Shown in pieces: positions 1 through 12,440 of a stretch of DNA of 64,000 bases (positions are counted from its first letter, which is position 1; the number at the start of each line of letters is the position of its first letter). Position numbers and translations under genes: made by a program. Below the pieces are notes generated by a model. That model did not search any database and was not told the DNA's origin. It saw only the letters and a list, made by a program, of their open reading frames with translations. Source of the stretch: Marsupella aquatica (taxonomy: Eukaryota; Marchantiophyta); the NCBI GenBank assembly GCA_973895155.1, contig OZ316893.1:6448001-6512000 (forward strand), given 5' to 3'.

Positions 1-1769
1 TACAGACAGTACCTTTAGACCCTCTAGTCAATCACAGGACCAATGTGACAGTCAAAAGTTCTAGTCCATCTGCAGATGTGTAAATTTTAAGGGTTTTTCT
101 TTTTGTCAAGGGTGGCAAATGTCACCATCTGTGAAGGTGAAGGTGCTAAGAATATTCTTTATCTAATTTTCCTTGATGAATTTCAGATTGGTGAGATCTA
201 GAATTTAGAATTAAGGACACAAAGAGATTCTGACTAATGGGGTGGTGGCTTGGTGGGAAACTGGCTATTGTAAAACAAAAAGTCTTGCTCATGTTTACAC
301 TTAATAATACACCCCAAACAACATTACCTTGCTGGATTGACCCCCAATGTTCATTTCTTACCCATCTGACCCACTCTGACAGTTTTCACTGAAATGTTGT
401 CATCAGGGATTATGTCGTGTACTGTGGCATATGAGAATGTAACCCCAGTTTGTAGCCTAACTGTGTACTGCAAATGCAATCCACGTGAACCATGGGTGCA
501 AGCAACTTGACCAAACTGTCAACAGCTTGGGTAAGGGCTGGCCAAGACTGCGACAACCAAGGATTTCAAAAATGATATGAAGGCAATATGTACATATATA
601 ATTATAATGTCTTCAAATGTTCATTGTTAAATCATCTTACAAACCAAGTTCCAGATGTTCATTGTTTCACGTTCTGTCAGGACAATTCTGTTTGTCACGA
701 GAATTGGGGAGAATATAATTATCCCAAAATATATCATACTAGAGTTACTGGGAGGATGGGGCTTTGTCTTTTTGTTACCGATCAATACTCTCTCAGTGGT
801 TCTGTAATGTTGTGAGGTACACTTAGGAGTATCAGTTGTTGGCTCTACCAGATGACACAGCCTCGTGCGGGCCTCGTGACAATGTAACACAAAACCACCA
901 TTGACACTTGAATTGGATGACCGTCTCAGTCTCGTGAACGGAAGCTAACCCTGATTTAGACATTACACTAGGATAGTCTCCATCTGCCCTTTCCCTTCCT
1001 TGAATCGATGAGTAGGCTGTCAAGAGAGGAGTGAGCTTGTCCTGGCATATGCTGTAGTCTGCTCCCCAAACTTTTAAATCTGACGATTGTGCACTCTATT
1101 AGCTCTAATCTCAGATTTGTTTGAAAGCCTCAACAAGCTCTTCCTTTCTATCCAAGTGACACTCATTAATTAATCCGTGGACCCCCATGTTCATCCAAGG
1201 AATGTTTGTGTGATTAAGTGAAATCAATTTTCATCAAGACGGTAACCAACGGTTTTGAGTTTCTCGATGGTGTTGGTGTGTGCTCGTACAAAAACAAATG
1301 CTCAAAAGATAGAGATTTATCAAATGGAAGGTTGAATGTGGAGGAATTGAGTTTTCTTATAGGTTTTGCTTACACATTGGAGAAATCATCTTTCAACCAT
1401 TCTTGATTGATTGTTTGTGAGTTACATTGAGCATTACTGCCACAAGACAATCTAGAGCACAACACTCAGTTGTTGGCAAAAAAGCGCTTGTCAATTTGGT
1501 GGGAAGAACACACAAAACGAAAGAGCCGTCACTTCAAACAAAGGATTTGTAGTTATTTTTATTTAAGAAAGCTATGGTGTGAGGGGAAGACCAACAATTG
1601 TTTCTTTGACATAGAGGCTGCATTTGGCGTCAACCTGTGTTTAGAGTGAGCTTTAGTTGAAGACTATCTAAGAGATGCGAACAATTCAAGCCGGGAAGCA
1701 AGCATTGTGGACAAGCGATGGTGACATAATCAAAGAAATCAATTTGTAGCGGCTAAGTTTGTGACGGTG
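1..1769. other. AT-rich non-coding stretch
   Basis: Only short reading frames (under about 90 codons) occur on either strand, none with a recognisable motif. I see no repeat array, RNA gene or mobile-element end here. Confidence 0.5.
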
Positions 1770-2300
1770 ATGAGATTGTGATATCTCTTAATCGAGAAAG
1801 GGTTTCCAATGAGCCTCAAATTGACAAATTTTGTCAAGTTCCATATGAGTTTTTGAATATCTTTGCCTTTCCAATGAGTGTTAGTATAAGAAATTTTGAT
1901 TATGAGTTCATGAATTCTTTTAGCTTTCTAACATTGAGTCTGACATTTACAAATTTTATGTCAGATTTTGTCACGGTACTCAAGAGATCAAGAGGCTTTC
2001 AATCTTTTTAGCTTTCTAATGTGTGACATTGAGATTATTTGTCAAGAAATAGAGAGATCATGAGTATCTAAATTTCTCTAGCTTTCAAATGAACCTAACA
2101 TTGATAGATTTTGTCAAGTACTGAGGAGATGATGAGTTTTTAATTTTACTCTAGCTTTCCAATGAGTGACATTGAGAGATTTTATCAAGACATTACTAAA
2201 GAGATCACGAGTTTCTAAATCTTGATCTTGAATTTTCCAATGAATCAAACATTGGCAAATTTTATCAAGTACTAAGGAGATTTATTATTTAGTTTTACAA
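1770..2300. repeat. Degenerate tandem repeat, period about 80 bp
   Basis: At least five loosely conserved units follow one another. Each contains a version of CTAGCTTTCCAATGAG, then a TGACATTGA-like block, then TTTTGTCAAGTACT and GAGATCA. Units drift strongly in length and sequence, so this is an old array. The short reading frame across it (1778-2011, plus) is made of the repeat and is not called as a gene. Confidence 0.6.
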
Positions 2301-3128
2301 TGTGAAGCCAAATGGGTTTTAATTATGTACATTTCTATCGATTGATTTTTTCAAACTTGCAAACAATTAAAAAATACAAGCATTTTGATATAAAACACTG
2401 ATATATCTTTGACAAACATCAAAATGGTAACTTTGTTTTACTAAATGACATCTCTTCCTTTGTATTTTGGTTTTTTTACGTTTAATATTTACGGCATGGC
2501 GCCCCAAAAATTACGTTGCTTTTGCCACAAACAAGTATGTGCACGTTTGTTATTGTTAAAAGTAGGATCATTCCTGTTTGTGGCTAGTTGTGATGATGTG
2601 GCGCAACCTCATGGCAGAGAATTTGCAAGAGACCCCTAATGGAGGTCCGTAATAAATTCATTTTGTTGACATGAATTTCAGAATTTGCAAGTTTTTTGAC
2701 AACACAGACTACAGGGATGACACAAGACAGCACTGGATAATATGACCTAAACCCCAAAGTAACCTCTAAACGACTGAAGGCCATACTGATTTTGTATTTA
2801 AACACGAAAGTACCCAAAAGTGCATCTGATGCCATACTTACCACTGGCAGACTGTGCTCTTGAGACAACTGCGGAGACAGGCTCAAATCATCGCAAATTT
2901 CAGTTCATGGTAGTAAACTCTTCCAGGTAGTGCACTCACAAGAACTACCAGCAAGAAACTATTAGAGGGGGTCGATTGGGTAACAAATGAACATCTGGGT
3001 TGATCAAACAAGAAGAAATTCGTGTTTGGCAGTCGATTAAGCATATACCTTGAGTCGGTGTAGTTTGTCTCTAGTATTCCCCAGCATCAGAGAGGAGAGA
3101 AGAGGCAAATTTTGAGATGGTCCAAGAA
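2301..3128. other. Non-coding stretch
   Basis: AT-rich sequence with no supported gene. A 100-codon frame on the minus strand (2584-2886) has no recognisable domain or gene context. Confidence 0.4.
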
Positions 3129-3747
3129 AAAAGGTTTTGAAAACAAAAAATATAAAATAGAAGGTCTAACAGTTGGCGGACAGGTACTGTACCTTTTCAT
3201 CGATCAATGCACATACAGTAGTCTTTCTCTCGAAGTGCATATTCCAGCTAAGAAGCATCAGATTTGCACTTGATATGGATTAGTGAAAAAATGTATCAAG
3301 TCCAAATGCGGGTTGGTACTATAAGGGGTGATAAGCGCATAAATGTTGAATGATGCACTTATCAATAAGAGTTACAGTGCCTCCATATGCTATGGCCCCC
3401 ATTGTAAGTGAACATTCTGGGCCCCTACTCTTACTTACATTTCTTGAGTGTTTGCATCTATAGGTGTGTATAGAGAAAGTTTTTCTGGCCTGCGTTGCAC
3501 CTAAAAAAAGCAAGAATTTGCACAATCCACAAGAGAAGGGAAGAAGGGACGCGTGGCAGTTATCCAGGTTTTGCAATTATGGAGTGTGCACTTATAGCTA
3601 GAATACTGTATGAAATAGACCGTCCAAGAGTTTTGCACAGGTACTGTACCTTCGCATATGTCATCAGGGTAGAGAGAATGCTCTCGAACCAAAAACTATA
3701 AAATAGAAGGTCCAAGCGTTTGCAGCCAGGGGCTGTACCTTTTCATC
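3129..3747. repeat. Dispersed direct repeat, three related copies
   Basis: Two copies of a roughly 60-70 bp block lie at 3129-3201 and 3685-3747. They share TATAAAATAGAAGGTC, a variable centre, then CTGTACCTTTTCATC. A third, shorter relative at 3613-3656 shares GTCCAAG and GGTACTGTACCTT. The copies are direct and about 550 bp apart. Confidence 0.55.
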
Positions 3748-4003
3748 TCCCCTCAGAGTCAGGAAAGCTGGCAAGGTGAGGGAGGTCGACTCAGTGACAA
3801 TTATTATTATGGGCCCTGATGCACCGTACCGATAAGCCTGCACTAGTGAACTGTCTGGACCACGTTGAGGATGAGGCGGCCGTAGAGAGCAGGGAAAAGC
3901 AATGATTGCAAGTCTCCCACTAACTCCAGTCCATGGGGACAGGATCGACGGCACATTTGGGCCCTGAAGATGATCCCACCACCATAGCCTTCGATTCGAT
4001 TCG

Positions 4004-4088
4004 TTGATTCGAAGGTTTGTCTCCTTTGAGCTCGAAATTATTACCTTTGATTCGAAGATTTGTCTGCTTTGAGCTCGAAATTATTACT
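4004..4088 (+). repeat. Tandem duplication, 42-bp unit
   Basis: Two consecutive units run 4004-4045 and 4046-4088. Each reads TTGATTCGAAG, TTTGTCT, CTTTGAGCTCGAAATTATTAC with a few substitutions. It is non-coding in context. Confidence 0.7.
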
Positions 4089-7000
4089 TTTGAATGGAAA
4101 GGTCCATGCATGGAGACTGTACTGAGCTGCGTAGGTAAAGTACGAAGGTCCTGCCACAGTTTGAGGAGGCGTTCTCGAAGCATGGAGGATCATGCCCCAC
4201 CATTTCTGGACTATTATTAATGTGATGACGGTGGGCGGCGTTGCAATGCGTTGCATGGAGAACAGAGCTGAAAATATAATTTAATAAATAGGCTCGTGGT
4301 GTTCTTATTCGAGATGTGATTGCTCCGAGAAAAGCTTTTCTGTTCACCGTAAAGAGGAGCTGCAAACTAGAGCAATGAGATTGCAGCAGTTCCGAGTTTT
4401 GCGTGGAGCGGATGCGTTGTTCTAGAACGGCGGAGTCTGTGGGCCATTAGACACGTGCAGCTTTCAGCTTGTGGCTCCTCAGCTCCTGTACATGGATGGA
4501 AAATGACGAGAGGGATCTCTGATTTCCCGCTTGTAATGAAATTCCCCTCCTGGAATGATGGTTTCGGGCTCTCCGTGGCACAATCATCCTGGGGGTTTTA
4601 TTTGATCCAAGCCACATCAACGCCAAGTGATAACTTATTAGCAATGTGAGAGCGTGGGGCTCTTCTGAATTGGGAGACTGTTTGACCAGTAAGGACGGAA
4701 TGACAAGATGGGTTGGTACAATCTCCACTGCGACTCTGCGAGGGGAGCTGACAGGGCAGGAAGCTTCCGCTGAGCTCGAGACAGTACTGGCGGATCCCTT
4801 TTTAGATAATTAATGACCTTGAATATCTTTCGCAAACTTTCTTGGGATACGAGAGCTGGGAGAGGCAGGAAGAGAGGCGACGAGACGAGATCCTTTTTCC
4901 GCATCTCTCTCGGAATTTCTAGGACTGAGATTTAATTAGACGGAGTTGTTGGAAGCGGACCTGACTAGTGACAAGGCATAGCACCCCACTAAATTCGGAA
5001 CGACATCTCACTGCTACAGCTCCACCACAGCATTGTCTGTCGTAAAGGCTGTCTGCGTGTCGGTCGATTGCCTAGACGGAGTAGTGGGCCACACGGGAAG
5101 GTCCGAGTAGTGTTTTTGTGCTACTCTCACTTTTGGAGGTTTCGTCTGCACAAGTAGGAGCTCGAGACTGGCGCTGTTGTCCTCTTGGAGATGTGGGTTA
5201 GTAGGTTCTTCTGGGTTATGTTGTGCCTAGCTCTGCTAGAACAAGTGCACAGGTTGGTCTTTTGTGCGCCTGATTTGTCACACAGCGGTCGACGGTAGTG
5301 TACATAGTTTAGTCGAACATAACTCTCGCGAGACCTTGTGGCAAAATCCCGACGAAAAGCGGCCGTGTGTGGTAGGTTTCTGCGTCTTTGGGTGAAGTAG
5401 CGGCAAGGCTATGCGCTTTCGAGCATGTTGTCTGGGAGAGAGAATGTGGTGTGGCCGTCACGAAATGTTCTCCCGAGAGAGATCACGCATCCTGGAGACG
5501 TGAGAGCAAGCAACTTGTCATATTCTCAGATAGGCGAGAAGGACAAAAGCGTGGTCCTTCCGCAGTAGGATCATCAGCAGTTGATCTTCACCACATATTC
5601 TGGGACCTCTTCAGGCATTTATTTAGAGAGGGTTCACAATCACAGGAAGCTAGTTAGGCAGGCAGGCAGGGAAGCAATGGAGCTGGATTGGTACCATGAC
5701 AAACTGGGGGTGAATGCCGTGCTCACACCTACGTCTTCCTTCAAGTGGATGTCGAGTTTTGGCGACTCGGGGAGGCAGAGCCCTTCGCGGTTACTTTCGA
5801 TTTTAAACTTGGTGAGCTTCGAATGCTTGTGTTTATGCTCTAAGACTTCTCATTCGTTGAATGTGTGCCTTTAGCAGTGCCTCGACCTAGCACAACCCTG
5901 GCCCGGTGTCTATGCCAACAATCGCTCTATACCACAAGTGGTGGACCTCCCAACACTCACGTTTAAGTACTCCCCAATCAGTGCCATGTGCAATGGAAGC
6001 TGTATATTTAGCTACTCCGAATGGGGCGGTGTCTCCGAACGGGGCGACCAATCGAAAAGACATCTTTTACTTCCCGAAGAGACCTTGCTTTCAGTCATGC
6101 CCTCCTAAGCTGTGCCGTGACATTCAGTAGACGCCTAAGCTATTGCGGTTCGCGTACAAGCAAGGAAATGGAATCAAGTTCGATTGACTAACTTCAATTT
6201 GCTTACTTCGTTGCCTTTCTTATTACAGAAAACACTAAGAGGCTATGACTCAGTGGACGAATACTCTCCCCGGGGTAGAAACCTCTCCTCGCCCAAGACG
6301 CGAAGGGATGTCAAATGCCGAAGGTCTCTGTCAGGTGGAGATCCCAAGTGTTCCATGAGCTCGCCATCGTCAACATCGTCGTCGTTATCACCCTCTTCCA
6401 CGAAGGCCCATGTTTGCTTTGGTTGTGTGCTGCACTCTCATGTTGAGTAGCCAGCTTCTGGCTCGTCGATGACCCTACCCCTGGGTCTTCATGTCCTTCA
6501 TTAGTACCAGGGATGAAAAATATCACTATGTCGATGTTCTGAAGGAGCACTCCTTCGCACCATCCGCTCAACCACAGGGGTTTTAGCTGCTGACTAGATA
6601 TATGGAGGTATATGCCGGATTTTCGGAAATTTTTGCAAATTGTTACCCATATTTCTCCTGTAATGCAGGTTTATGTGTAGTCTTACTTTTCGAATTCTCG
6701 ATACCCAGAAACTCTGATACGAAGAAGTAGTAGAGAATAGCGAGCTTTGGTGTAAGAGGAGGAGCCATCGATGCCTTCAATTGTAGGCAGGTTCCTGATG
6801 GAAGCCGCAGAAATGTATTCACGGTGAGTATTTTTCGGTGTGTCACTGAGTGCAACATTCGAACTATTCGTTAAGGCGACATGTAGGAGAACAATGGGAG
6901 ATCATATGTTTTGTTCCCAAGCCTTCTCCTCGCTGGACGATGAGCTCTATGGATTGATGGAACTTTTTGTGTTGCTGCTGTTGACGAAGACTAGTTGGTA

Positions 7001-9532
7001 TTCTGGTTATTTGAGTACTCCGCGCCTGCAGCTCATAAAGCTCTATGACTATTTTTTGGTCCGTCACCCTCTAATGTTTACCTTCATGCACCTCTAGATT
7101 GGAGTATCTCGAGTGGTATTACACGCAAGGTTACGTGTTTCTCTGCACTCACGGGGTCAACTGTTCGTTCGGGGATTTTCATTAGCATTTCCGTGTTCTA
7201 CTTTTTGTAAGCCGTAGGACAAGTCTGGAGAAATGCAAGATCATGTACTATATGACTATGAAGACGCCCGAAGGGCTGAACGTGTGAATAAATAAAGCTC
7301 GGTAAGAGCGTGCTTTGCATCCATTCACTCTGTTCCATAAGATGTGTCTTGCAACTGGAAGATTTTGTTTCCGACATTTCAGGTGAATTGCGCTTGGTGG
7401 GATCTTAAATTGTTTTTGGTGGGAGTTAGACGATATGGAGGGCTTGTACATATATTGTAGAATCGTTGTCGTTGCACAGAAAATGAGGCGAACAATGAGT
7501 GAGTTCGGTTGGAAACCGTACAAAGAAAACCCGACGACATGCATGACAAATCTTCTGCTCTGGTTTCCAGAGGTCTAGAGCCTACATCAACTGAGTTGTG
7601 AAGCTGCAAATCAGAGTGGATCATTTCTGTTTTTCTTGGTGCTGCATGTGTATTGAACTTACTGAACTGTCGTGTATTGACCAGTAGCATTTCAATTTCA
7701 GCTGTGTGCACTTCATGTTAGTGGCGAGGGTTCTGGATTTAGCTTCTGCAGTATCGAGCAGGCAATAGAGAGCCTTCATCAGGAGATCGTTGACCAGCAT
7801 AATTTCGTTATTGAAAAACTAATGCGAAGGACGAGGATGAAGTTTTTCGAGTATCTGGTTTTTGCTTTGGAAAATTCACGATTGTGATTTAAAGCATTTG
7901 CAAGCTCATCAGGCCTTCTATGGGCTATCTACTGAGGACTCTATATGCTTTTCGATTTTCTTACTAACAGATATCCTATTTTTTTTGCTGTTGGTGAAAA
8001 CCCTCCTATTTGTTTGAGAAAATTGGTCATTGTTATGTCCCCTCCTATGTACTAGTTTGCTTTGATCTACTAGGGAAATGATGCCTGCCAAATCATATTG
8101 AAGACGATTGCCTGCTTCTGAATGAGCTTGACACACAAGGCGAGCAACTTCCAGTGTTATTTTTTGACATTGCACAGACATCGAAGCGTAATCAAGAAAT
8201 AAGGAGCCGGGAAAACCTGGGGATCTATAGGTTTTGATCTAAATCTTAAGAATGGAGTGCAGGAATAATATTTCAATAGTGGGCTACTAGAGTTCTCAGA
8301 ATATGTGTTTGGCAGAGTTTGTGGTTTGGAAAAGACATGTACTTGATGCACCCTGAAGAGAAAAAGTGTTACTTGTGGACCTCATGAGTTTTTTGGGTAG
8401 GTTGATTTAAGGTCTATCAACAATATGGATCACTCATGGGGTGATCAATTAACACTTTTCATTTTTGGTGTTCATCTAGTATATCTCTCAATTGGTCAGT
8501 GATACTTGTGTAAGACCTTGTTGAGTGGTATTTGTGTAAGATGGGTTTGATTTGAGAATGAACTTTAGCCATCAAAATTGGATTGAGGTTGTTGAGTTTG
8601 TAATGTTCGGAGAGGTGTATGGTTTATGGACCCCCTAGTAGGAAAAGTTTGCTTTCAGATGGACTCCATGAAGTTCTGTTAGAGTTTTGATCCCCCATGA
8701 AAATTCACTATTGTCTAAAAGCCCCCACTCCACATATAGTTAGTATTCAACATGACACTTACAAGAACCACTACAAGAACATCTGGAACAAAAGTGTAGT
8801 GGTGGGTCTAAACTCTAACAAAATTTTCAGGGGGGGGGGGGTGTAAACTATAACAAAACTGTCATCGGGTCTGTCCAGTAAAATTTTTCAGCTAGGGGGT
8901 CTATTATTAAGCCCTGTTGGTACATCAATTGCCAAGTTTGGGAGGTCGTTGGTTTTAGGGGATCCAGGTAAATTCCTCTTTATGACCCCCTGAGCAGTTT
9001 ACTCCACAACACCAGGCTTTTAAGTTTTTTTTGTTCAGTTTGCTCCTCAGTAGTTGCTAAGTTCTTTTGCCAGGTTTTTGATCCCTTGGTCTTCTTGAGT
9101 GTTTTCTCCCCTTGTTTTTTCCCCTCTATTGGGTCTCTTGCCTTTAAGATCTTGTTTCTCCAGTTCGGCAGCATATTTGTTCATTGCAATGTGATATCCT
9201 AAACTATAATACAAGGTTGCGTCTTTTTATGAAATGGTCATCATTCAAATATGGAGTGTGCAAAAAACATTAATAATGTCAAAGAGAAGAAATAAAGGTT
9301 ATATTAAATTTAGTGTGCACAAAAAAGTAATAAATGCATTCCATACAAGAGGGTATCAAATGGGAGACACAAAAGGAGGGAGCCAATGGGGCACACAAAA
9401 CAAGAGAATGAATGTACATGCATGAGTGTTGTCATCGCTTGAAAGTTGAGACCTTCCTTCCCCTCTTCGTACACTGGGCTGGCGTGTACAATCTGCCAAA
9501 TTTTCTATTCTTTTCTTTTCTTTTTTGTTTCG
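4089..9532. other. Long low-coding stretch
   Basis: No reading frame here exceeds about 110 codons and none shows a domain I recognise. A run of eleven G lies near 8830, inside a block rich in GACCCCC/GGGGGTC words (about 8630-8960). Scattered frames such as 5388-5657 (89 codons, plus) are possible exons but I cannot support them. Confidence 0.4.
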
Positions 9533-10559
9533 TGAGTTAAATCTACGTCAAGTTAATGCTCCCCCACTTTCCCGGGGCAAGTTATTGCTCCCCCACTTTC
9601 CCAGGGCGCCGTACACTGCCCGTCCCAATCCCCATGCTGCTGCCCGCTCCGGCCCAAGTTTGGCAGAACATAAACCAAATGAATACTCTACAATTTAACG
9701 CATGCGTTCCGGTCCGATCGACTTTGCACCATCAACTTCGGGTTTATGTTTTGGCACCCATCACTTTTTGTCGGCGGCTCCAGCCCGGTCGACTTTGTGT
9801 CATCAACTTTTTGGAAATAAGTGTTGCCAAGACATAAACCACAACTCCATAGAGAATAAGTATTTGGCATAACATAAACCAAGAGTCTAACAATCATGAC
9901 TCTCAACCAAAGTATTAGGCTCCCCTTGAACACTTAGACTCTATTACAAAATAGGTATGACTCCATCAGAAACAAGTGTTGCCAGAACATAAACCATGAC
10001 TCCATCGAGAAGAAGCATTTGGAAAAACATCAACCAAGACTCTAGAATCATGACTCTTAACCAAAATACTAGGTTGTGCCTAAATGCTTAGACAGTCTTA
10101 CTAAACAAACATCACTCCCTTGGAAAGAAGTGTTCCCAAAACATTAATCACAAGTCCATAGAGGATAAGTATTTAGCACAACATAAACCAAGACTCTATA
10201 AATCATGACTCTTAACCAAAGTACTAGGCTTGCCTTGAACACTTAGACTCTCTTACAAAGAAAATATAACTCTGTTGGAAAGAAGAGTTGCCAGAACATA
10301 AACCACGACTCCATAAGGAAGAAGTCGATGACACAAACTGAAGTCGTTTGGGCTGGAGCGAGCGAATGTGCCAAAACATAAACCCGCAGTCGATGGCGCA
10401 AAGTCGATCGGGCCGGAGCAAATGCGTTAAATCTTAGAGTATTGGTTTATGTTCTGCCAAACTTGGGCCGGAGCAGGCAGCAGCATCGGGGATTGGGACG
10501 GGTAGTGTACGGCGCCCCGGGAAAGTGGGGGAGCATTAACTTGACATAGATTTAACTCA
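9533..10559. mobile_element. Foldback DNA element with internal 155-bp tandem repeats
   Basis: The outer ends are inverted copies. TGAGTTAAATCTA begins at 9533 and its complement ends at 10559. The arms stay alignable for about 240-280 bp (9533 to about 9811, and about 10322 to 10559). They share the CTCCCCCACTTTCCCGGGG block, GGCGCCGTACACT, CGGCCCAAGTTTGGCAGAA and GGGTTTATGTTTTGGCAC. The left arm carries an extra copy of the CCCCCACTTTCCC block of about 30 bp. The centre is a direct tandem repeat. No clear target duplication is visible and there is no transposase, so the superfamily is unknown. Confidence 0.75.
9813..10321 (+). repeat. Tandem repeat, 154-155 bp unit, 3.3 copies
   Basis: Unit starts (GGAAA-AAGTGTTGCC-like) fall at 9813, 9968, 10122 and 10277. 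Each unit contains an ACATAAACCA motif, GACTCCAT, AATCATGACTCTTAACCAAA and an ACTTAGACTCT-type end. The array fills the loop between the inverted arms of the foldback element. Confidence 0.8.
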
Positions 10560-11149
10560 GGGTAGTATCAAGGACGTTCCTGACACATACACATGAAATA
10601 CAAAACTATATAATATATATGATACTATGTATTATTGCAAATATTACAATATTGTAAAATAGGTTAATTAAACACAATAGGTTAGATGACAAGGACAATG
10701 TCAAAAGTTATAATAAAATGTTACTTTTTTATAGTAGTCATTCAAATTTGAAATATCCCAAAAATGAAAAACAGTAAAGAATGATTTCTTTTGTGAATGA
10801 AAATGGAGACAATGTTTCCAAGCAAAAAATGAATTTAATAGTACAAAGAAAATCAGGAGGGTCTCTAGCAATGTAAGAGTATCAAGGAGACCTCCCTTTA
10901 CCATGTACCACTATAATCCTCCCTTTACAAACTAAAAAAAAGTGACAATCAATCTTGAATGTTCATCAAAACATAATTTTTTTCCACACATCTATCCATA
11001 CACTCCTTCTAAAATAAGTTCCTGCCCAAGCTACTCTTTAACCTTCCCATACCTGCCACAATGAAAAAATTAATCAAAAATTAATTAATTTTATTCATAT
11101 ATAAATAATTCTAATTTTTTTGAAATAATTTCAAATATAAATAAAATAT
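10560..11149. other. AT-rich non-coding stretch
   Basis: Strongly A+T-rich sequence with no supported gene or RNA. It separates the foldback element from the minisatellite that follows. Confidence 0.5.
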
Positions 11150-11830
11150 AGATAAAATATTTTCTCATCTTGACATGTTTTCTTCATATTAAGATCTTTT
11201 CACCTCAAGATCTTTGCTCATCTTGACATATTTTCCTCACCTTGAGATCTTTTTTCACCTCGACATGTATATTATATTTGTCTCATTTTGCCATATTTTT
11301 CTCACCTGGCCATCTTTCTTCACCCTCAACATTTTTTCCTCATATTGACATCTTTTTCTCATCTTGCCAGGTCTCTCCTTGACATATTTTTCTCACCTCC
11401 AAATGTTTTTCTCTAATATGACATCTTTTTCTCACCTTGCCATCTTTTCTCTCCTTGACATATTTTTCTCAGCTCAAAATGTTTTTCTCTTATCGACATC
11501 TTTTCTCACCTTGATATATTTTCTCACCTCAACATGCATCATTTGTGCAATGCACAGATATAAGGGCTGGCCCGAGATGTACTTAACAATATCTTTGAGT
11601 AATGACATACTTGACCTATTGACCATTTTGTACTTAACAACATCTTAGTAGTTAACATCTTTGGCATGACGACATCATTGGCGACATGACATCTACTTTA
11701 CTTGACAATTTTTTTTACTTGATGACCTTTTGGGCAACATGCCATCTCTGGCAAAATGAATTCTTTTTCTTAACAACATTTTTTTACTTCATGACATCTT
11801 TCACATAAGAGTCTGCTCTTCTGCTAACTT
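11150..11830 (+). repeat. Degenerate minisatellite (CTTGACATNTTTTTCTCACC)
   Basis: Units of about 22-25 bp built from TTGACAT, CTTTTTCTCA and CCTTG repeat from 11150 to about 11540. At 11548-11561 the sequence TTTGTGCAATGCAC appears, and the motif thins out afterwards. The same motif, in reverse complement, fills the Helitron-like elements at 35.3-37.1 kb, and TTTGTGCAATGCAC matches their 3' hairpin. This is therefore probably a decayed relative in plus orientation. Confidence 0.6.
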
Positions 11831-12222
11831 CCACCATAAGCAGGTGTTTTCCTTCCACCACCAGAGGCAACAAGCCGGGCTCTGCTATGAAAAGTTTTCC
11901 AATTGCCTGAGGGGTTGTCAGTCCCATGAGTTATCAGGCACTCCCACCTTGACTCCCATCAGTTGCTCTGGGCAGTCTTCCTTAATTCAAAAAGTTTATC
12001 AAGTACTCCCATCAGGTATTCCAATCAGCCTAGTTTTCTCTGGTTTGATCTTGCTGAATGATTTTTTTTTCCCTCTTGGCAGCCTTGCTAAGACACTTTT
12101 TCACTCAGCTGCCGTGGACTCATTGTTACTTATCAAACCACAATTTAAGGTGATTCCAAGGATCTTTGTTTTCAAAATTTCTTTGAACTAAGTGGATGCA
12201 ATTCTAAAAAATAGGTGATCAT

Positions 12223-12440
12223 CGTATGGGTTGTGGAGTGACATGGCTGGATGAATGTCATTTGGGTGTACTATGAGTTCACAAGAAGACCATTAATTTG
12301 TTCCAAAAAAATTACAGAAATATAACACTGAAGGTATGGGTTGTGGAATGCTGGATGAATGTCATCTGGGGTGAACTATGAGTTCACAAGAAGACGGCTT
12401 TAATTTGTTCAAAAAAATTACAGAAATATAACACTGAAGG
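12223..12440 (+). repeat. Tandem duplication, about 110-bp unit
   Basis: Two consecutive copies (about 12223-12332 and 12333-12440) share GTATGGGTTGTGGA, GCTGGATGAATGTCAT, TGAGTTCACAAGAAGAC and AATTACAGAAATATAACACT, with small indels. Confidence 0.75.

Noticed and set aside
9813-10321. CRISPR-like or centromeric satellite array
   Set aside because: The units are long and contiguous with no spacers, there are only about three copies, and they sit inside a foldback element in eukaryotic DNA.
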